From Clostridia bacterium (GTDB lineage Bacteria; Bacillota; Clostridia; UMGS1883; UMGS1540): a DNA stretch of 44,238 nucleotides. The notes below the pieces were generated by a model. It did no database searches. It worked only from the letters and a program-made list of their open reading frames with translations, and had not been told where the DNA came from. The position numbers and the translations under genes were made by a program. The stretch covers positions 1 through 44,238 of the forward strand of contig JAFZQX010000020.1 in NCBI GenBank assembly GCA_017620205.1, in the 5' to 3' direction. Position 1 is the stretch's first letter. The number at the start of each line of letters is the position of its first letter. Shown here piece after piece: positions 16,713 through 24,836 of the stretch.

Positions 16713-17525
16713 ATGTTGCAGATTTTCAGAAATTTTGAAGATTCTAAATTTAATGATTTAAGGCTTTTAAATTACGGCATGGAAGAATGCTCTCCGGGGC
16801 ATTCTTTCGGCCCGTATATCCGCGACTATTATCTTATGCACTATGTGTGCTCCGGAAAAGGCACATATACTTTAAACGGCAAAGAGTTTAGTATTGAACG
16901 AGACCGTGTTTTTATTATACCGCCGGGTGAAGTTACTGTGTACAGTGCCGACGACCAAAACCCTTGGACATATATGTGGATAGGAATAAGCGGAATCGCC
17001 ATTGAAGAATATATGAAGATGGCGGGCTTCAAAAAAAGTAATCCGATTATTAAAGCGTCTAAGAAGCTCAAATCAATTCTAAAAACTATAATTGATAAAA
17101 GTGAAGAACAGGGATACAATTCTCTTCCTGTTACAGGCAACTTGTATTTTTTCATTGATGAGCTTATTAAATGCGGAGGCGGCAGTGAAAAGCGTAAATC
17201 CGTAGCGCAAACCTATGTAGAAAACGCAATACTATATATAAACAATAACATTCAAAACAAACTTACCGTTTCTGAAATAGCTGATTATATCGGTGTAAAC
17301 CGTGTATATTTCTGCAATATATTTAAAAAGATAATGGGCTGCACGCCGCAAAGTTATATTCTTAATTTAAAAATAGAAAAAGCTAAGATGTTTTTGGAAG
17401 AAACAAATAACGAGATACGTTTTATAGCAAACTCTCTCGGATATGACGATCCGTTTGTTTTTTCACATGCATTTACCAAAAAGACAGGCGTAAGCCCCAA
17501 AAACTGGAGAAACAAAACTAAATGA
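16713..17525 (+). CDS. AraC-family transcriptional regulator
   Basis: 270 aa in two parts: an N-terminal cupin-like sugar-sensing domain (about 15-150; HSFGPYIRDYYLMHYVCSGKG, FIIPPGEVTVY) and a C-terminal double helix-turn-helix (about 170-268; KLTVSEIADYIGVNRVYFCN and IRFIANSLGYDDPFVFSHAF). This MsmR/MelR-like layout is usual for activators of galactoside and raffinose genes. It lies 14 bases after melA and 27 before galT in the same transcript, so it probably senses a galactoside and controls its own operon, perhaps through the palindrome at 15287-15302. ATG start with AAGGTG upstream. Confidence 0.9.
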   Translation: MLQIFRNFEDSKFNDLRLLNYGMEECSPGHSFGPYIRDYYLMHYVCSGKGTYTLNGKEFSIERDRVFIIPPGEVTVYSADDQNPWTYMWIGISGIAIEEYMKMAGFKKSNPIIKASKKLKSILKTIIDKSEEQGYNSLPVTGNLYFFIDELIKCGGGSEKRKSVAQTYVENAILYINNNIQNKLTVSEIADYIGVNRVYFCNIFKKIMGCTPQSYILNLKIEKAKMFLEETNNEIRFIANSLGYDDPFVFSHAFTKKTGVSPKNWRNKTK

Positions 17526-17552
17526 GCCAAATATGGCGGAATGGAGATAATT

Positions 17553-18548
17553 ATGGCTGAACTCAGATGGCACCCACTTACAAAAGATTGGGTTATGATT
17601 GCTTCAAACAGACAGAACCGTCCTCATATGCCTGAAAACTGGTGCCCGTTTTGCCCGGGTCCCGACAATGATAAGGTTCCGAAAGCGTTTGACGTTTATG
17701 AATATGATAACGACTTTCCCGCGCTTTCACAAAACCCGCCGGTTCCCGATGACGTAGCAACAGACATTTATAAGACAAAAGAATCATACGGCAAGTGCGA
17801 AGTTATTTTGTATTCATCCGAACATACCGTAACTCTGCCGGAGCTCGGAATTGATCATGTCCGCAAACTCGTTGATTTGTGGACTGAGCGTTTTGAAGCA
17901 CTCAGCGCCGATGAAAAAATTAAATACGTTTTTATATTTGAAAACCGCGGAAAAGTAGTAGGCGTTACAATGCCCCACCCCCACGGTCAGATATACGGCT
18001 ACGGCTTTATACCGAAAAAGATTGAACTTGAACTTGCTTCTTCAAAAGAGCATTTTGAAAAGACAGGAAACTGCCTTTTCTGCGACATGCTCCGCGACGA
18101 AGTAAAAGACGGCAGAAGAATTATATTTGAAAACGAAGACTTTTTGGTATACCTTCCCTTCTTCTCCGAATATCCCTACGGTATGTACATTGCCGCTAAA
18201 TCGCATAAACAGTATTTAACAGAATTTAACGACAGAGAAAAAACAAATCTTGCTGCGGCAATACGCGAAGCAGCAGGAACGCTTGATAATCTCTTTGGTT
18301 ACACGTTCCCCTATATGATGTGTATGCACCAGGGCCCCGTAAACAGCGGCGACACTAGCGATTTCTATCATTTCCATATAGAATTCTTCCCGCCGATGAG
18401 AAGTGCTGATAAGCAAAAATTCAACGCTTCAAGCGAAACAGGTGCGTGGGCGCACTGCAATCCAACGGCTCCCGAGGAAACAAGCAAAGAACTCCGTGCT
18501 GCGCATGAAAAGTATGTAAATTCTGAAGAATATAAGTCTACAAAATGA
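17553..18548 (+). CDS. galT: Galactose-1-phosphate uridylyltransferase
   Basis: Leloir enzyme that swaps UMP between UDP-glucose and galactose-1-phosphate. 331 aa, the size of the class I (HIT-superfamily) enzyme rather than the long Bacillus-type GalT2. The active-site HPHGQ (142-146) carries the nucleophilic H144. N-terminal C31/C34 (CPFC) can bind zinc, and a second pair occurs in NCLFCDM. FYHFHIEFFPP near the C-terminus supplies further histidines. The ATG at 17553 has GGAG seven bases upstream; the ATG at 17541 has none. Operon with melA, the AraC regulator and galK; galE is absent here. Confidence 0.94.
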   Translation: MAELRWHPLTKDWVMIASNRQNRPHMPENWCPFCPGPDNDKVPKAFDVYEYDNDFPALSQNPPVPDDVATDIYKTKESYGKCEVILYSSEHTVTLPELGIDHVRKLVDLWTERFEALSADEKIKYVFIFENRGKVVGVTMPHPHGQIYGYGFIPKKIELELASSKEHFEKTGNCLFCDMLRDEVKDGRRIIFENEDFLVYLPFFSEYPYGMYIAAKSHKQYLTEFNDREKTNLAAAIREAAGTLDNLFGYTFPYMMCMHQGPVNSGDTSDFYHFHIEFFPPMRSADKQKFNASSETGAWAHCNPTAPEETSKELRAAHEKYVNSEEYKSTK

Positions 18549-18563
18549 TTTTGTGAGGATAAT

Positions 18564-19754
18564 ATGTATATTGATGATTTAAAAGTTAAATTTATTAAGT
18601 TATACGGCGCGTCTTCCGAAGAGCTGAGGGTGTTCAGCTCACCCGGCAGAGTTAATCTTATAGGAGAACATACGGACTATAACGGCGGATTTGTTTTCCC
18701 CGCAGCTTTAAGTCTCGGAACAACAATAGTTCTCAGAAAGAACAATGAAAACAAAGTCAGAATGAGAGTTACGGATTTGCCCGACTTTGTAGAAGTTGAT
18801 TTAAACGACTTAAACAAAGAGGAATACAGAAATCTTCGTTGGGGTAACTATCAGGTTGGCGTTATGCTCGCTTTAAAAGAAAAAGGATACGACATAGTAG
18901 GATGTGATATGCTTTATGACGATACATTGCCGCACGGCGGCGGCCTTTCGTCATCTGCCGCAATAGAGGTTTCAACTGCACTCGCTTTCGCAACGCTCTC
19001 AAACGAGAAAAACGTCAAAACCGAACCAGTTGATATGATTGAAATGGCATTCTGCGGGCAGACGTCTGAGCGCGAATTCTGCGGCGTTAACTGCGGTATA
19101 ATGGACCAGTTCGCGTCTGCTATGGGTAAAAAGGAACATGCAATTTACCTTGACTGCAAAAAGATGGAGTATGATCTTGTTCCTCTTTCTTTAAAAGGAT
19201 GCAAAATCGTTATAACAAATACAAATAAAAAGCACAGCCTCGCGTCAAGCAAATACAACGAACGCCGCGGCGAATGCGAAAAAGGCTTTGAGATTCTTAA
19301 AAAAGAAATACCTTCTGCTACATGTCTCGGTGATATCTCTGTTGAAGAATTTGAAGAGCACAAAAGTGCAATTACCGATGAAACCGTTTTAAAACGCGTA
19401 ACACATGTTATATATGAAGACGACAGAGTATTAAAAAGCGTTGAAGCTTTAAAAGGCGGAGATCTTGAAACATTCGGCAAACTCATGAACGCAAGTCATG
19501 ATTCCCTTTCAAAGCTATATGAAGTAACAGGCGAAGAGCTTGATACATTAGCTTATGAAGCACAGAAGCTTCCCGGCGTTTTAGGCTCGCGTATGACCGG
19601 AGCAGGCTTTGGCGGCTGTACCGTATCAATTGTAAAAGAAGAATTTGTTGATGAGTTTATAGAAAAGCTTGACAGAACATATACTTCAAAGATAGGCTAT
19701 CCCCCATCTTTCATTGTTGACGAAACCGGAGACGGCGGCAGAGAAATAAAATAA
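18564..19754 (+). CDS. galK: Galactokinase
   Basis: GHMP-family kinase that phosphorylates galactose at C1 with ATP. 396 aa. Motifs: the galactokinase signature PGRVNLIGEHTDY (27-39), the ATP-binding LPHGGGLSSSAA (122-133), catalytic D181 in CGIMDQFASA, and the C-terminal GHMP motif SRMTGAGFGGC. ATG start with GTGAGG upstream, 15 bases after galT. Last gene of the operon; the terminator lies about 125 bases downstream. The GalK-GalT pair hands UDP-galactose/glucose-1-phosphate to a distant epimerase and to phosphoglucomutase, which is encoded at 26893-28593. Confidence 0.96.
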   Translation: MYIDDLKVKFIKLYGASSEELRVFSSPGRVNLIGEHTDYNGGFVFPAALSLGTTIVLRKNNENKVRMRVTDLPDFVEVDLNDLNKEEYRNLRWGNYQVGVMLALKEKGYDIVGCDMLYDDTLPHGGGLSSSAAIEVSTALAFATLSNEKNVKTEPVDMIEMAFCGQTSEREFCGVNCGIMDQFASAMGKKEHAIYLDCKKMEYDLVPLSLKGCKIVITNTNKKHSLASSKYNERRGECEKGFEILKKEIPSATCLGDISVEEFEEHKSAITDETVLKRVTHVIYEDDRVLKSVEALKGGDLETFGKLMNASHDSLSKLYEVTGEELDTLAYEAQKLPGVLGSRMTGAGFGGCTVSIVKEEFVDEFIEKLDRTYTSKIGYPPSFIVDETGDGGREIK

Positions 19755-19756
19755 AA

Positions 19757-19917
19757 AAGTGTTTTAACAAACACTTAACCCCCAATTTTGTTGGCAGACA
19801 GGTAATTATTTGTGAAACAATCAAACTACGCGCTTTCGCGCACAATTCCCTAAATTATAAGAAGAGTGTTTTTATAAGGCGGAAACCTTGATTTTATCGG
19901 GTTTCCGCAATTTTTTT
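19757..19917 (+). terminator. Terminator region of the gal operon
   Basis: A first hairpin AAGTGTTT/AAACACTT (19757-19776) directly follows galK but lacks a T-tract. The main terminator is GCGGAAACC (19879-19887) with GGTTTCCGC (19900-19908), followed by TTTTTTTG and a further T-run. The ~100 bases between the hairpins hold no gene I can see. Confidence 0.85.
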
Positions 19918-19937
19918 GTTTTTTTTCAAAAAAACTC

Positions 19938-19966
19938 TTGACAGGTTTAAAAAAGTATGTTATTAT
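19938..19966 (+). promoter_or_regulatory. metY promoter
   Basis: Perfect -35 TTGACA (19938-19943), 17-base spacer, -10 TATTAT (19961-19966). The transcript would start near 19973, giving a leader of about 185 bases that contains the short ORF at 20026. Confidence 0.8.
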
Positions 19967-20025
19967 CAATGCATACCAAACAGATATGTATTCTATGTGA
20001 TTGAAATCAAAGGACGGAAAGCAAT

Positions 20026-20106
20026 ATGTTTAATTACTATTTAAGCAAATGGTTTTTCCTTTTGCGGCAAAACTACAGATTCGGACGAATGTGTTACATG
20101 CTTTAA
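20026..20106 (+). CDS. Candidate leader peptide upstream of metY (26 aa)
   Basis: An ATG frame of 26 codons with AAAGGA 11 bases upstream (and GGAAAG closer) lies wholly in the metY leader, 51 bases before metY. The encoded peptide begins MFNYYLSKWFFLLR and ends in RFGRMCYML, so three of its four sulfur-residue codons (Met22, Cys23, Met25) sit just before the stop. A sulfur-residue cluster at the end of a short ORF in front of a Met/Cys biosynthetic gene is what a translation-dependent sensor would look like. An AT-rich stem AATTTAAA/TTTAAATT follows the stop and ends just at the metY ribosome binding site. No classical terminator is seen in the leader. Function is inference; the frame could be fortuitous. 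Confidence 0.5.
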   Translation: MFNYYLSKWFFLLRQNYRFGRMCYML

Positions 20107-20157
20107 TTTAAATACTGACTTACTACTATATTTTAAATTTGAAAGGATGTAATATAA

Positions 20158-21453
20158 ATGGCAGATATAAAAGATACTTCAAAATGGGGTTTTGATACAA
20201 AACAGTTACATATAGGACAGGAAAGCTACGATAAAGAAAGCGACGCAAGAGCCGTTCCTATATATCAGACAACTTCCTATGTATTTAAAAATTCGGCGCA
20301 CGCTGCAGCGCGTTTCGGTCTTGCAGACGCAGGCAACATCTACGGTAGACTTACAAACTCAACACAGGACGTTTTTGAAAAAAGAATTGCCGCACTTGAA
20401 GGCGGCGTAGCAGCACTTGCAACGGCATCAGGCGCTTCGGCTATTACATATACAATAGAAAACCTTGCCGAAGGCGGCGGCCACATTGTAGCGCAGAAAA
20501 CAATATACGGTGGTTCTTATAACCTTCTCGCGCATACGCTTCCGAAATACGGCATTAAAACAACTTTTGTTGATATCCATAATTTAGAGGAAGTTAAGGC
20601 CGCTATAACACCCGAAACAAAGGCAATTTATACGGAATCGCTTGGCAACCCGAACAGCGATATTCCGGATATAGACGCGCTTTCCGAAATAGCGCACGCA
20701 AACGGCTTGCCGCTCGTAGTAGATTCAACATTTGCTACTCCCTATCTTTTCAGACCGATAGAACACGGCGCCGATATAGTTATCCATTCCGCGACAAAGT
20801 TTATCGGCGGTCACGGCACAACGCTTGGCGGCGTAATAGTTGACAGCGGTAAGTTTGATTGGGAAAAGAGCGGAAGATTTGCATCGCTTGTAGATCCGAA
20901 TCCCAGCTATCACGGTATTTCGTTTACAAAAGCGGTCGGCGCCGCTGCGTTTGTAACTAAAATACGTGCGATACTCCTTCGCGATACAGGCGCCGCAATT
21001 TCACCGTTTAATGCATTCCTGCTCCTGCAGGGTCTTGAAACGCTTTCGCTCCGCGTTGAGCGTCACGCTGAAAACACAAAGAAGGTTCTGGACTTCTTAA
21101 GCGCGCATCCGCAGGTTGAAAAGATAAACCACCCGGCGCTTTTGGATCACCCACAGCATGAGCTTTATAAGAAGTATTACCCGAACGGCGGCGGCTCAAT
21201 ATTTACGTTTGAGATAAAAGGCGGTGCTAAAGAAGCGCAGGACTTTATAGACAGACTGCAGATTTTCTCACTCCTTGCAAACGTTGCGGACGTAAAATCA
21301 CTTGTAATCCACCCCGCAAGCACAACTCATTCACAGCTTTCGGAAGAAGAACTGCTTGATCAGGGCATTAAACCTAATACAATAAGACTTTCAATAGGTA
21401 CAGAAACCGCACAGGATATTATAGACGACTTAAAACAGGCATTCCAACACTAA
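20158..21453 (+). CDS. metY: O-acetylhomoserine sulfhydrylase (aminocarboxypropyltransferase)
   Basis: PLP enzyme that condenses O-acetylhomoserine with sulfide (or methanethiol) to homocysteine (or methionine). 431 aa, the length of the MetY branch, which is longer than MetB/MetC. The PLP lysine is K214 in HSATKFIGGHG; the cofactor region also shows TASGASAIT (89-97), NIYGRLTNSTQ (60-70) and DSTFATPYLFRP (189-200). ATG start with GAAAGGATG upstream. Single-gene transcript with its own promoter and a strong terminator, and a possible regulatory short ORF in the leader. cysK lies 1.3 kb downstream on the same strand but separate from it. Confidence 0.93.
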   Translation: MADIKDTSKWGFDTKQLHIGQESYDKESDARAVPIYQTTSYVFKNSAHAAARFGLADAGNIYGRLTNSTQDVFEKRIAALEGGVAALATASGASAITYTIENLAEGGGHIVAQKTIYGGSYNLLAHTLPKYGIKTTFVDIHNLEEVKAAITPETKAIYTESLGNPNSDIPDIDALSEIAHANGLPLVVDSTFATPYLFRPIEHGADIVIHSATKFIGGHGTTLGGVIVDSGKFDWEKSGRFASLVDPNPSYHGISFTKAVGAAAFVTKIRAILLRDTGAAISPFNAFLLLQGLETLSLRVERHAENTKKVLDFLSAHPQVEKINHPALLDHPQHELYKKYYPNGGGSIFTFEIKGGAKEAQDFIDRLQIFSLLANVADVKSLVIHPASTTHSQLSEEELLDQGIKPNTIRLSIGTETAQDIIDDLKQAFQH

Positions 21454-21482
21454 AAAAAGGGCTTAAAGCCCTTTTTTTAGTG
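21448..21482. terminator. Bidirectional terminator between metY and hydE
   Basis: Near-perfect inverted repeat CACTAAAAAAAGGGC/GCCCTTTTTTTAGTG. Both strands have a T7 tract after the GC core, so it can end metY (plus) and hydE (minus). It overlaps the last bases of both coding regions. Confidence 0.9.
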
Positions 21483-22526
21483 TTTTTTTACATTACCTAT
21501 ATCCGTTACTATATTATATCCTACAGACGATACTCTGCCTTTTAAGCACTGGATACACTGCGCGGCTTCTTCTCCGGTGCAGATTTTGTTTTCATATATG
21601 TCATAGAGCTTGCGGTAGTCTTTAGGTGAAAGATTTGGCATTACAACGTTTGCGCCCGCACAAAGTCCCATTTCGCGTCCGCGCGGATGAATTGTGCCGA
21701 GCGCTGTTGTAGCAGGTATCAGCGCATACGGAAACATAAGTCGTAGTATTGATATAAGCCTCAGTGTTACGGTAAAGCTGCCGTTTTGAAAATCAGCAAA
21801 AGGCGTTTCTGAGTGATTTATATAAGGGCCTATTCCTATCATATCGGGCTGCAGCTCTTGCAGAAAACGTAAATCCGATATAAGATTTTCTGTTGTCTGA
21901 TACGGTGAGCCTACCATAAAGCCTGAACCCACCTGATATCCTATCTCTTTTAAATCAAAAAGACATCTTTTTCGGTTTTCTGAGCTTAGCTCTATCGGAT
22001 GAAGCTTTCTGTAATGCTCCGGGTCTGCCGTTTCGTGACGCAGCAGATATCTGTTAGCTCCAGAGTCATAAAAAGCCTTATAGCTTTCCTTTTCTTTTTC
22101 GCCGAGAGAAAGAGTTATCGCGCAATCCGGAAAGCTTTCACGGATTTTGCTGATCAAAGAGCATAATATTTCATCTGTAAACCAAGCGTCCTCCCCGCCT
22201 TGAAGCACAAATGTTCTGAAGCCGAGCGAATAACCTTCTTTGCAGCACTCAAAAATCTGTTCCGGTGTCAAGCGGTATCTTTCGCAATTTTTATTGCCCC
22301 TTCGTATTCCGCAGTAGAAGCAGTTGTTTTTACAGTAATTTGATATTTCAATAAGTCCGCGTATATAAACATCCTTACCGTACAACGACCGGCGCACCGT
22401 GTCCGCTTTCTTATATAAAAGCTCATCGCTTTTTGTGCTGCGGAGCATTTCATCAAATTCTTCATTTGTTAAGTCATTGTTTTCATAAAGCTTATTTACA
22501 AGCTCATTTGCTCTTTCTTCTGTCAA
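21477..22526 (-). CDS. hydE: [FeFe]-hydrogenase maturation radical SAM enzyme HydE
   Basis: Radical S-adenosylmethionine enzyme that helps build the H-cluster organometallic ligands of [FeFe] hydrogenase. About 349 aa. The cluster motif C65xxxC69xxC72 (YCKNNCFYC) binds the 4Fe-4S cluster; the following YCGIRRGNKN is characteristic of HydE. TFVLQGGED and GSGFMVGSPYQT are SAM-binding TIM-barrel segments, and C-terminal PNLSPKDYRKLYDIY supports HydE over BioB/ThiH/PylB. TTG start at 22526 with GGTG five bases upstream; another TTG at 22544 is possible. HydF, HydG and hydrogenase genes are not in the window. Own promoter. Confidence 0.88.
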   Translation of the reverse strand: MTEERANELVNKLYENNDLTNEEFDEMLRSTKSDELLYKKADTVRRSLYGKDVYIRGLIEISNYCKNNCFYCGIRRGNKNCERYRLTPEQIFECCKEGYSLGFRTFVLQGGEDAWFTDEILCSLISKIRESFPDCAITLSLGEKEKESYKAFYDSGANRYLLRHETADPEHYRKLHPIELSSENRKRCLFDLKEIGYQVGSGFMVGSPYQTTENLISDLRFLQELQPDMIGIGPYINHSETPFADFQNGSFTVTLRLISILRLMFPYALIPATTALGTIHPRGREMGLCAGANVVMPNLSPKDYRKLYDIYENKICTGEEAAQCIQCLKGRVSSVGYNIVTDIGNVKKH

Positions 22527-22564
22527 GTTGTCACCGCCCAACAAATCTTACATATTTTATAAGG

Positions 22565-22593
22565 ATTATATACTCAAACACATCAAAAGTCAA
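22565..22593 (-). promoter_or_regulatory. hydE promoter
   Basis: Minus-strand -35 TTGACT (22588-22593), 17-base spacer, perfect -10 TATAAT (22565-22570). Confidence 0.75.
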
Positions 22594-22641
22594 GAAAAAA
22601 CGGGGTTTAATTATTTTTTTAAACTTTTTTACAAAAAAGTA

Positions 22642-22670
22642 TTGACAAATAAAAAAAGTAGTGCTAATAT
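22642..22670 (+). promoter_or_regulatory. cysK promoter
   Basis: Perfect -35 TTGACA (22642-22647), 17-base spacer, -10 TAATAT (22665-22670). Like the metY promoter it has AAAAAAGTA in the spacer. Confidence 0.8.
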
Positions 22671-22673
22671 ATA

Positions 22674-22701
22674 ACCTATAAAACACGTAGGTGTTATAGG
22701 T
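22674..22701 (+). promoter_or_regulatory. Inverted repeat at the cysK transcription start (candidate operator or leader hairpin)
   Basis: ACCTATAAAACAC, loop GTAG, GTGTTATAGGT: an 11-bp stem with a 2-base bulge, beginning about 4 bases after the -10. It spans the expected transcription start, a usual place for a repressor site, and would also fold in RNA. No T-tract follows. Confidence 0.5.
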
Positions 22702-22740
22702 ATTTGTTTGGTAATTGAATTTTGAAAGGTGATGTTTTAA

Positions 22741-23670
22741 ATGAAAATTTATAATCAGATAACAGACTTAATCGGAGGCACTCCCCTCTACGAACTTAAA
22801 AACTATGAAAAACTTGAAAACCTAAACGCTAAAATTGTTGCAAAGCTTGAATACTTTAATCCCGCTGGCAGCGTTAAAGACAGAATTGCAAAAGCCATGA
22901 TAGAAGACGCGGAAAGCAAAGGCCTCTTAAAAGAAGGCTCTGTCATCATCGAGCCTACAAGCGGAAACACAGGTATAGGTCTTGCGGCAGTTGCGGCTTC
23001 AAAAGGCTATAGAATAATACTTACAATGCCTGAAACGATGAGCGTTGAAAGAAGAAACCTTTTAAAAGCTTACGGTGCCGAGCTTGTTTTAACAGATGGT
23101 GCAAAAGGCATGAAAGGCGCTATCGCAAAAGCCGAGGAGCTTGCAGAGAGCACGCCCGGCAGTTTTATTCCCAGCCAGTTTACAAACCCTGCAAACCCTG
23201 CAATTCACAAAGCTACAACAGGTCCTGAAATCTGGAACGATACAGACGGTAAGGTTGATATATTTGTTGCAGGCGTCGGCACAGGCGGTACTATCACGGG
23301 CGTTGGAGAATATTTGAAATCACAGAATCCTAACGTAAAAGTTGTTGCTGTAGAGCCTGCCGGCTCCCCCGTACTGTCAAAAGGCGTAGCGGGTCCGCAT
23401 AAAATTCAGGGTATCGGTGCAGGATTTGTTCCGGATACTTTAAATACGGAAGTATATGACGAAATAATTCCCGTTGAAAACGAAGATGCGTTTAAGACCG
23501 GCAGAGCGATTGCGCAAAAGGAAGGAATTCTTGTCGGAATTTCCGCAGGCGCGGCAGTATATGCCGCAACAGAGCTTGCTAAAAGGCCTGAAAACGCCGG
23601 TAAAATAATAGTAGCACTTTTGCCCGATACAGGTGACAGATACCTCTCAACTCCCCTCTTTTCAGAATAA
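22741..23670 (+). CDS. cysK: Cysteine synthase (O-acetylserine sulfhydrylase)
   Basis: PLP enzyme that makes cysteine from O-acetylserine and sulfide. 309 aa, the CysK size. PLP lysine K46 in [11 protein letters not shown] (40-50), the substrate-binding TSGNTG loop (73-78), the phosphate-cradle GTGGTITG, and the [11 protein letters not shown] segment typical of CysK rather than cystathionine beta-synthase. ATG start with GAAAGGTGATG upstream. Single-gene transcript with its own promoter. No cysE is visible. With MetY it gives the cell two entry points for sulfide. Confidence 0.95.
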   Translation: MKIYNQITDLIGGTPLYELKNYEKLENLNAKIVAKLEYFNPAGSVKDRIAKAMIEDAESKGLLKEGSVIIEPTSGNTGIGLAAVAASKGYRIILTMPETMSVERRNLLKAYGAELVLTDGAKGMKGAIAKAEELAESTPGSFIPSQFTNPANPAIHKATTGPEIWNDTDGKVDIFVAGVGTGGTITGVGEYLKSQNPNVKVVAVEPAGSPVLSKGVAGPHKIQGIGAGFVPDTLNTEVYDEIIPVENEDAFKTGRAIAQKEGILVGISAGAAVYAATELAKRPENAGKIIVALLPDTGDRYLSTPLFSE

Positions 23671-23704
23671 TTTCAAAAAAACATAAAGTTTTTTAAAAAA
23701 GTTC

Positions 23705-23733
23705 TTGCAATTATATAAAATATATGGTATATT
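23705..23733 (+). promoter_or_regulatory. rplS promoter
   Basis: -35 TTGCAA (23705-23710), 17-base spacer, -10 TATATT (23728-23733). Confidence 0.65.
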
Positions 23734-23751
23734 ATTAAATTGTTAGATTAG

Positions 23752-23800
23752 AGTGTTCCTCTGAGCAGGCTTTGTGTCACGAACATTCGTTATGAAGGGA
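23752..23800 (+). ncRNA. L19 ribosomal-protein leader (candidate)
   Basis: In the 5' leader of rplS, AGTGTTC (23752-23758) pairs with GAACATT (23781-23787, one G-U), enclosing a CTCTGAGCAGGC-containing loop, then the GGGAGGG ribosome binding site follows. Leader structures before rplS that are thought to mediate autoregulation by L19 are known in Bacillota. The match here is by position and shape only. Confidence 0.5.
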
Positions 23801-23812
23801 GGGCGTAATATA

Positions 23813-24154
23813 GTGGATATATTAAACGCCATTACAAAAGATCAAATCAGAACGGATTTGCCTGAACTTAAAATCGGTGATACTTTAAAAGTATACATCA
23901 AGGTTAAAGAAGGCAACCGCGAAAGAGTTCAGCTCTTTGAAGGAACTCTTATCTCAAGAAAGCACGGCGGCATCAGTGAAACAATCACTGTAAGAAGACT
24001 TGCTTCCGGCGTAGGTGTTGAAAAGGTATTCCCCTTGAATTCACCCAACATTGACAGAATTGAAATTGTTCGTCACGGTAAAGTTAGACGTGCTAAACTT
24101 TACTACCTCAGAGACAGAGTTGGTAAAGCAGCAAAAGTTAAAGAACAGCTTTAA
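23813..24154 (+). CDS. rplS: 50S ribosomal protein L19
   Basis: 113-residue-class protein of the 30S-50S interface. The GTG at 23813 gives the usual length (about 113-114 aa) and is preceded by a strong GGGAGGG nine bases away; an ATG 39 bases upstream lies in the leader and is rejected. Family segments are evident: [48 protein letters not shown], and the C-terminal [20 protein letters not shown]. It opens the rplS-lepB-rbgA group seen in many Bacillota. Confidence 0.97.
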   Translation: MDILNAITKDQIRTDLPELKIGDTLKVYIKVKEGNRERVQLFEGTLISRKHGGISETITVRRLASGVGVEKVFPLNSPNIDRIEIVRHGKVRRAKLYYLRDRVGKAAKVKEQL

Positions 24155-24166
24155 TATGTTGAAAAG

Positions 24167-24193
24167 AAAAAATGGGGCTTTTGTCCCATTTTT
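24167..24193 (+). terminator. Terminator after rplS
   Basis: AAAAAATGGG (24167-24176) pairs with CCCATTTTT (24185-24193), followed by ATCTTTT. It lies 35 bases before lepB, so lepB and rbgA probably get reduced read-through from the ribosomal-protein promoter. Confidence 0.8.
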
Positions 24194-24228
24194 ATCTTTT
24201 AAGCTATTTTTTGAAAGGCAGGATAATT

Positions 24229-24825
24229 ATGTCAGAAAACAATGATTTTCAGCAGGATAATATAACAACAGGAACAGAAACACCTTCTTCCCCGCCCGTC
24301 AAAAGCGCGGCGCGTGAAGTTGGTGAATGGGTTCTATCGATTGTCATAGCGCTTGTGATTGCGCTTGTTTTGCGTAATTATGTTATTTCCTTTGTCAGAG
24401 TTGACGGCTCTTCCATGGTACCTACTCTCCAAAACAACGAACGTCTCTTTATTGTAAGACTCGGATATAAGCCCAAAAGCGGTGATATTATTATTCTTGA
24501 CCCCGGCCCCGGCGCAGACGGAAAAAAAAGAGGTCCTTATGTAAAGCGTGTAATCGGCTTGCCCGGCGAGACAGTTGAAATTAACAACGAAACAGGTGAA
24601 GTAACTGTAGACTCCAAACCTTTTGTTGTTGACGGTATTAACAATGAGACGAGAAGTGCGCAGGATACGTATGTCGTACCCGAAAACAGCGTTTTCGTAA
24701 TGGGTGACAACCGAAACAACAGTCATGACAGCAGAGCTTCAGACGTTAGTTTCGTTCCCTATAACAGAGTTATGGGAAAAGTTGTATTCAGAGTTTGGCC
24801 GTTAAATAAACTCCGCAAGTTTTAA
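24229..24825 (+). CDS. lepB: Signal peptidase I
   Basis: Membrane-bound serine/lysine protease that removes signal peptides from secreted proteins. With the ATG at 24229 (AGGCAGGA upstream) it is 198 aa. A short cytoplasmic tail rich in Ser/Thr/Pro precedes one membrane span (about 32-52), then the catalytic domain outside: S62 in GSSMVPTL, general base K106 in YVKRVIGLPGE, and the C-terminal MGDNRNNSHDSR box. One membrane span is the Gram-positive form (E. coli has two). Followed after 11 bases by rbgA. Confidence 0.95.
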   Translation: MSENNDFQQDNITTGTETPSSPPVKSAAREVGEWVLSIVIALVIALVLRNYVISFVRVDGSSMVPTLQNNERLFIVRLGYKPKSGDIIILDPGPGADGKKRGPYVKRVIGLPGETVEINNETGEVTVDSKPFVVDGINNETRSAQDTYVVPENSVFVMGDNRNNSHDSRASDVSFVPYNRVMGKVVFRVWPLNKLRKF

Positions 24826-24836
24826 AGAGGTTTGTT

